Positions 11,854 to 20,800 of a stretch of DNA of 64,000 bases are shown here, in pieces. The stretch spans positions 34,189,618 through 34,253,617 of the forward strand of contig OZ038492.1 of the NCBI GenBank assembly GCA_964036315.1, read 5' to 3'. A program made the position numbers and the translations under genes. Each line of letters opens with the position of its first letter. Within the stretch, counting starts at the first letter, position 1. The notes under the pieces were generated by a model. The model worked only from the letters and a program-made list of their open reading frames with translations, was not told the DNA's origin and did no database searches. This stretch comes from Acanthosepion esculentum (lineage: Eukaryota > Mollusca > Cephalopoda > Sepiida > Sepiidae).

Positions 11854-14800
11854 CTGAAATGAAAAACAAATAATATATATTCATCTCAGGATTTATCAAA
11901 GCCGCCATTTTCAGTACATTAAATCAAGAAAGTCATGTAGATGAAATCCATAAAATGTCGGACTTTAACTGGCAAGAATCATTAACATTTCAAAATTTGA
12001 CAACTGAAATTTGTGTTGCTTATGTTGTTAGCCTAATATTTAGGCTGATCCATTCTACAGCTTCAGTTGTATTACTTGGAAGGAAAGGAAGGGTCTCTTT
12101 TATTTATTTATTTTCATGGCAGGTGTTCAGGCGAGCTATATTTCTTAGTTTCACCAGTTTAGACCTTCACAGCTAGGACGAGTCATGCCATGTACACTGT
12201 CAACTCATCCTCATTCCCTATGTATTCCATGTGTAAGGAGGAAGTTCCACCCGGACAGTTTCTTCCCCCAGAACTGTTGTGGAACCGACTCCTGAAAGGA
12301 TGCTTCCTTGATCCCTAAAATCTTAACCTCTTCGAGTCTCAGGTCAAACGTTATCTATCCTACATATCTTCATAATATAAACTTCTTACTCGTTCGTCCT
12401 TATAACCACCTCATTTGGTAACTCTCTACCTTGAGTGGCTCTTAGGCCTTGTATAGAGTGAACAATTTTCTTTTTTTTTTTAACAAATGGCCAACAAAAT
12501 GATAGGTAATATATATGAATATAGCTAAGTACATTGTCTAATGAAAAAAAAAAAAAAAAAAAAAAAAAAATCAAAGCCTTGAAAAATATATATTTGTTGT
12601 GGATAATAAATCCACAACAAATACATATTTTTCAACATGACTTATATAAACGCCTTTTTATCCTGAATTTTAGAATTTAATAAATTTCTAATAAATGCGT
12701 GGAAAGAAACTTGTTTTGAACTGGGCCAAATAGTGAACAATATTGATGAAGCTTTTGTAACTTCCAATGTATTGTACACTATTTTTTATTTAGTATTCCC
12801 TGCTGTGAAAGGGGGTGGAGGGGCCTTGTATGCTACCAAATACGATAATCACTTTCCTTGTCAATGGACTTAAACCAATACTTTTCCATTATTGAAGTTA
12901 AGTAATGTCGGGCCTGGTCAATACCTAGATGGGTGTCCACTTGGGAATACCATGTGCTGTAAGCTTGGATGTGTGGGTGGTGTAATGGATAATGGCTTGG
13001 AATTGTTAATTGGAGAGAAGAGTTCCAATCCATTATATTCACTTACACACAAATACCCTTGGGGAAATATGAATCCACCTCTTCTCCTCCACAGCTATGG
13101 GTTAATTAGTAAAACCTGTGTCACTAAATCATTATTATCTCAAAAAAAAAATCCTTTATGTTCCATTGGTGAGAAGTAAGTTCCACTTGAACAGCTTCTT
13201 CCAATGAACCATTACTTTGTGGAATTGTGTCTCAAGAGGATGCTTCCATGACAACTACAATCTTAACCTGTTCAAGTCTAGGATTAACTTTTATCTTCTC
13301 CACATATTCTCAGAAACTGTGCCTCTTACTCGTTCTGTTCACACAACCATCACCTCAGTACCCCTCTACCTTGAGTGGCTCTTGGGACTTGTATAAAAGT
13401 GAACATTAGTTAAGAAAAAAAAAAAAAAAAAAGCTTACACACTGAAAATGACATATCTGAACATTTTTTAAGAAAAAAAAGATCAATGGCCAGACTTTGA
13501 TTTATAAACTTCCTGATATACTAAAAACATGAGTCTACTCATGTTTGAACCAATTCTAAAGTTAACAAATTAGACTCACAATAACATTTGATGCATGTGT
13601 TCAAGAACTCTCTTACACTGTATATCCTTATGACTGTAATGCACGTCCTCATTACTTGAGGCCTAATAGATACTCTTGTGAATGCCAGAAAAAAAATTAT
13701 AAATATTACTGAAAATTTTGGGGAATTTGTCCACCTATATAAATAAAGCACAGTGTATGTGTGTCCATCTGTCTATTTTTCAATCTTGACGAACCGGAAG
13801 TAACACGTGATTAAAAATGAAATCAGTAACTCATTTAAAGTTAAATTTAAATATCGAACAGGGAAAGGTTTACAAAAATAAAGAATTCTTTATTAAAAAT
13901 TTAACTTGAATTTCGCTTTTCATTGTAATTGATATTGTCTAATTAAAAGTTAAGCAGGGCACAGTACATTGCTCATATGTTTTCTTTTTCTAGCACATGT
14001 ACTGTGACGTGTTTGGCATATTACATAGTTTGGGTTCCTTAATGTCTTTTAAGAGTGACTTTATATTTGAAGGGATCATAAAAGGGGGGGGATCTTAAAA
14101 GAAAAGGAAACTGTGTGTAAAATAAATGTAAACAAACTACAGAGATTGGTTGTATTTACGAAGAAAAATGATGCCGAATTAAGGTGTTGAATAAAGATAA
14201 AATAACTTTATTATTTCTAAATTCTTATATTATAACTTTTATGTTCATAGGAAGCTGAAGGTAAAAGCCCCCTGTAGGAGCTAGCCTAAAGTCTGTTCGA
14301 AGGCTAGTTAAAAATAATGTCTCCTTCAAGATGGACACCATGCAACATACAAAGACTTCACTTTGACAGCTCTGTTCAAATTCCCAAATATTCTTGTACT
14401 GGTTTTATAAGAATCAGATGAAAATGCAAAAGTCTGTTTCGGGTTTGGGTGGTTGTTTTTTGTTTAACGGCATACCAACATCTCTAGGAGTTATTCAACT
14501 CTAAATATTTTGTATACAATTTTTATTTTTTTTGAGATAATAATGATTTAGTGATACAAAACTTATTAATTAACCCATAGCTGGGGGGAGAAGAGGTGGA
14601 TTCATACCTTCCCCAAGGGTATTTGCGCATAAGTGAATATAATGAACTCAAGGGAATTGGAACTCGGATCTCTGATTAACAATTCTGGGCTATTATCCAT
14701 TACACCACACTCCCATCCAAGCTTACAGCGTCTGATATTCCCAAGTGGTCACCCATCTAGTTACTGACCAGGTTTGATGTTGCTTAACTTGAGTGATTGT

Positions 14801-17800
14801 ACAAGAACTTGTGCTTCAACGTGATGTAAGCTTTTGTTTTAGGCTTATTGAACATTCACAAATGATGTATGTGAGATCAAGCTGTAATGAAAGTCAATTT
14901 CCTCAGTGTGTTTACACGATTATGCTGATGGAGTTGTATTTTTGCAATGAAAAACAAAATTTTCTATTGTTTTCTGCAGCTATTATTTTGTAAATTTAGT
15001 TTTTGTTCATACAGTATACAGGGCTGGATCATGACCATTTGGAGTCCCTAGTCTAATGAAATTATGCAGCTCCCTCTCAGCTCAGATGGGACCACCCTCT
15101 AACTTGCCCACACCCTTCTTGAATATTTTTTTTACTAGTGATATATTTGAGTGACATTTATATAGCTTGAAGTAACCTTATTGTAGATTCTTTTAAATAA
15201 ACTAGAATAGCTATCTTTTGTTTGTCAAAATAATATTCTTTAAGAAATACCACTCTTTTACTATTTATTGCAAACCAAATTAGCACATATTCCAACAAAA
15301 ACTGTAGTAAAAAAAACCCCCAAAAACCCAGATTTTTTATAACTGGCATTATAACAATAAAAATAATATTTGTTATACTGATATCATTTGAGTTCATGAA
15401 AATATTTAGAAGTTATAAGATCTAGAAAATGAAAATCACTACTTTATAAAAATTTCTAAAAATTAAACATTTTAAACTAAAATAAAACATGTTATCTACT
15501 TGACACAAAGTAAAACATTCTTTATACAGTAATTGTGGAAAGAATCTCTCAAGCTCTCGATAAATATGGTGAAGCCCAGCTGTAGCTTTGGGCATCTTGA
15601 AAGCTTTCGACAAGGATTGGCATGCAGCTCTTCTCCACAATATCTGTCTATGTCTCTGAGATGAGGTATTATGATTACTTGCATTATTTACATTATCCTC
15701 ATCTTCACTGCCATATTCACAACGTTTTGGCCATTGTATGCTCTGGCCTTCTTCTTCTTCTTCTTCTTACATTATTTGGACTGTTATCCTCATCTTCATT
15801 GTCATATTCACAATGTTTCTGTCATTGTACACTCTAGCCTTCTTCAAGTGATTGGAATTTCGAACTAAAGCCTTTATTTCATCCACCAGGGTAGATTGTT
15901 CTAGTTCCACGTGCCATGCCTCTTCTGGGTGTCTCAGTTACTTCCCTTTAACTCAACTCTCCAAGTTTGGTTCACCACTGCTGTGGCCTGGTATTGTTTG
16001 GGTATAGTCACTGGATCTAACCAACATCTTTATCCACTGGGCCATGTGTCCTTGATGACATGGTGGATGAAGTAAAGTGTTTGGTTTGAAATTTCAATCA
16101 CCTGAAGAAAGCTGGAGTGTACAACGACTGAAACATTGTGAATATGGCAATGAATATGAGGATAACAGTCCAAATAATGTAAATAATGTAAGTCTTCTCC
16201 ACAAGTTGAAAAGTTAGGTGGTCACTGGACAAATTTTTGAACTGATCCAATCTTTCCTATTGAATCGTGAAATGAAAGTTACCCTGAACAGCCACTCTTC
16301 TAGATTCTTTCATATCAATGCAGGTGTCTCCCAGGGCTCTATCCCTGGTCCTACTTTGTTTTTAGTTTTCGTTAACAACCTTCTTGATGGTGTTATCTCC
16401 CAATTTGGTATCTAGGCTGATGACACAACCATTTACTCCTGTCTTGGTAGTAAGTCTGATCAGTTTGATAAGATCAAACTAGCAATGGATATCAAAACGT
16501 CCTTCAGTCTGTTATTAAATGTTGCAAAGGCTGGCTTGTTAATTTTAATGCTTACAAAACTAAACTGTTCTCTATTAATCATCCGAGAGAACCCCCTCTG
16601 CCTTCCATCAGCATGACTCCAGGGGAGTGGCTCGCCGCGCCTTCTTGGGCTAACATTTTCAGCTGACATGAAGTGGAAAGACTATATTGAATCGATTGCT
16701 AGGTCAGCTGCTAGGAAGGTTGATTCACCGTGTTGTGCTAGATGGTGTTTCTCTCCATAATCTATCTTACATATCTATGAGTCTACCATTTGTCCATACT
16801 TAGAATATTGCTGCCATATATACATGCTTCTGCTATGTATCTAGAGCTCCTTGATAAAATCCAAAGAAGAATCAACAATATTATTGGTCCAGATCTGGCA
16901 TCTTGGTTTCAGTCACTTTCCCACTGCGGTAATGTTGCCTCCCTTTGCCTTTTCTATAAATACTTGGAATTGTTCGGATGAGCTCTTCGCTTGTTGTGTT
17001 TGAGTGAGTGGTTGGAATGAATGAAGGTTTTATATTATTAAAGTCTCGCATTGATTTTGTCCAGTTAACTGATGCTTCTTCCACATTTAAGGATTGTGTG
17101 TGTGTGTGTGTGTGTGTGGGGGGTTATTACTAATATTATTTTGTTTGGTTTCTTGTATATAGATTTGTTTCACATTTGTTAATATTCATTGGGGTTTAGA
17201 TTTTTAAAAATTGTTATCTTCTTCCCCTTCCCCCACAGACAATGAATTGTACATATGGGGACTAGTTAGGATTTTCATAGAGAAAATGAAGTATTATGGC
17301 GGATGTACTAAGAAAGGTAAGTCAGAATGCGTTGTTTTGGTGTAAGGAATATTGCGGTATGTTTGGGTCAGTGTTTTTGGCTAGTTAAATTTAATGTTAA
17401 GACAGAAGAAAGCCGTTATTTTCCCCCTTCCCCATTTTGGCCTTGTGCCACATTTTGTAATTTTTACAAATAAATAATGCTCTTTGCTATGGTACCTAGA
17501 CATTGAATTTAAGCTTAGTACTAGACTGTCGATGAGGTCTCACCAATTTACAGTTGAGCTGGTGAGATGTAACTGTAACTTCTATGCTGACAGTTTCTTT
17601 ACTTGCACCTCTTGTCTGTGGAACTCCCTTCTGGCTCCATAATTTCCAGCCAACTTAATCTGCAAAATTTAAATGCAATGTCAATCACTATCTGCTGTCC
17701 TCCAGATTACTCTTCCTCTGTTCTCACACCTTAGCAATGTTCCTGTTTCTAACACTCCCACACCCAGTAACTCCTTGTGTCTTGGTGGCTTTACTTAATT

Positions 17801-17827
17801 AAAAAAGAGATGCACCAAAACCAAGAT

Positions 17828-17879
<52 letters not shown>

Positions 17880-20800
17880 CACACACACAAAAACACCTTC
17901 TTGCATAATACTCGGTCTGGGAATAAGTAATGTCAATCACTATCTGCTGTCCTCCTGATTACTCTTCCTCTGTTCTCACACCTTAGCAATGTTCCTGTTT
18001 CTAACACTCCCACACCCAGTAACCCCTTGTGTCTCGGTGGCTTTACTGCCTTGCTTGGAGTGAAATCGATTAAAAATAAATACAAATTTTCTCATATTGA
18101 TATCATTTCAATTTAGGAAACTAGAAGTTATACCGTCTAGAGAATTAAAGTTATGTTATAAAAACTTGAGGGGCCTTAGGCCTCAATCTGTATTAACCTA
18201 AAGGATGACGTGGTCTTAGTATATTATACATATTTTTTTTGTAAAAATACAAACACTTACCTTAATATTTAGGGCCACAAAAGATACAAGACTATAATCT
18301 TGAATTATTTCCACCAGAGCCGCATTCATTTTCTTATATTTTTTGAAAATTGGATCATCCTAAAAACCAATACAAATGGTGTAAAATAGAATCTTATCTT
18401 TCCGACATTACAGCACATATAATAACACAATATGAAATATATAATAACACAATATGAAATATATAATAACACAATATGAAATATATAAGATAATAAGATA
18501 ATAAAATAATATATAATATCTTATATACTCTGAAAATTTTTTTATGTGAGATTTTATCTTAAATGGGGTGTCTTACTCTCAAATCACCTGTGAAACATAG
18601 AACTTCAATAATATTTACAGAATAAAGTCCATTCCAGATTAATCAAGAAATTGCTATAATTTAAATAAAATACTATATGACTACAATATAAATAAAATAT
18701 TACCTACAGTGATTTATAAATATATATTTGATATAAGCATGAAAAGGAACAGTTGGAAACCCCCTGACTTTTTACACTGTGGTATAAGAGAGAAATGGTA
18801 TAACATTACAACAGGCTGATTCTCCAACCATTCTAAGATTAATTTTTCATTCGGCAGTCATAATATTTAAAATTATGAAAGAAAATTTTCTATTTTGCAC
18901 AATGCAGGAAAAGAGAAATGTACACATCCTAATCCTTTCCAAACAAAATTTCTAAATTTTATCAGTTTTAAGATTACCCTAATTTAAATTCAATTTATGA
19001 GCTTTCTAAAGTTATAAGATATATATATATATATATATATACATATATATATTCAGAAGCTGTCACTGGTTGGGTTAGCACAAGTCATTGTGACCGAGGA
19101 TGTGAGTGTATTGGCATTGTTCAAACTGCTGATCATGACAGAGTGTGCTCTCTCCCATAAACTGTAACTATGACCTGAACAGTATAGTTACAGTTTAAAC
19201 CAAATGCAACGGAGCAGGTGTCTACAATAGGGATAGCCACCCTAGTAGACAACTGTGCTCAGAAAACAAGAGTAGCCAGCCATTATATATACTGAGAAAA
19301 TATGTGAAAATCATGAGAATTTTATGTATTTTTTCGACTAACAGAACTCCTGCCAAAAAGTTCCCAACAGATAACTAGAACTATATCATTCAATAAATTA
19401 AGAAAAATTCAAGTGACTAATCTACTTAGTTGGCTCAGGGCAAGCTATTTGATAAAATCTATTGAACTTATTATCAGCTCTCATATTTAGAATATTTTCT
19501 GAATGAACAAAATGCTAATTCTAACTTCAAATTTAAAATTCTTAGAGTTAGAGTTTTGTTAGAAATAATACAGGATTTAAATTTAGAATCTTAAAATCTG
19601 GAATGAAAAAAAAAAAAGAGACCTAATCAGCACAATAGTTAACCTTTAGTAGGTGACTATTTTCGCCAAGTAAAATGTTAGCACTGCCAATGCAAGTTGA
19701 ATTTCTTGGATGTGTTGTCATATCCTTCTATGGCAACACCTAAAAAAATCCTGACTGAAATTGAGAGCCAGGCTACTGCAATTTCAAATAGAACTAATAT
19801 ATAAAACTCTACATTTTGAGGGGGGATTCCATATACAATAAAAGGGGAAGTTCTGCAATCAAAAGAGATTGTTATTTTGGATAAAAATTCTTATAATGAA
19901 AAAAAAATAAGACTGCTACTTCATTATGCAAACATTTATGAGAAAACAGATGATAATTTCTGAAACAAAGATTCAACAAAGTGATCAGTAAGTCAGTTAA
20001 TAATGAGAACAAGGCATGATTAAAATTAATCAAATATCACCTTAAAACATTGAGACTTTATGGCCAACCAAAAACAAACAAGACAGACATTTCAATATGA
20101 CGCATCATTTACACTATTTACTTTGTTCGAACTGTTGCCCGCATCTTTGTTGCTGTTATATTCATGACGTTTCAGCTGTTGTAAGCTCTGGCCTTTGTCA
20201 GGTGATAGGAATTTCAAACCAAACCCTTTATTTTGTCCACTGGGGTAGATTGTTCTAGTTTCATGTGCCAAGCCTCTTTTGGGTATCTCAGTTTCAGTTA
20301 TTTTCCTTTACTCAATTCTCCAAGTTTTTGTTCACCAACCACTGACAACTCTTTGGGTAAAGTCATTGGATTACTTCAACCAACGCTTCTATTCCACCTA
20401 ATATCACCTGAAGAAGGCTGAAGCGTACAGTGGCCGAAACATCATGAATATAACAACAAAGATGTCGACAACTGTCTGAACAGTGTAAATAGTTACAATA
20501 CCTCATCTCAGAAATATAGACAGGTAGTGACTTGTCATACCTAGATAGTGCTCGCCATAGACTGGCAAAAATTTTAACACCACTTCTTGGGGCAATTAGA
20601 CCATCATATACCAAAAATTCTGGTGAAATGCTTGAAAGGTTAAAAGATATATGAAAGATATGGCTAGTTTAGATATTGGGCATGAGTTAATCTTTCATTG
20701 TTAAAAGTGAAATAACATTGGTTTTACAGGTATATTAGTTATTTCACTTTTAACAATGATTTTTACAGAGAAAAATTAAAATTATTGATTGGACTTGTCT

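Noticed and set aside
14722..14832. Functional 5S rRNA gene
   Set aside because: Many substitutions and direct fusion to a tRNA-like unit in every copy; these are SINE heads.
18417..18482. CRISPR-like array
   Set aside because: Three head-to-tail 22-bp units with no spacers, in a eukaryotic intron.
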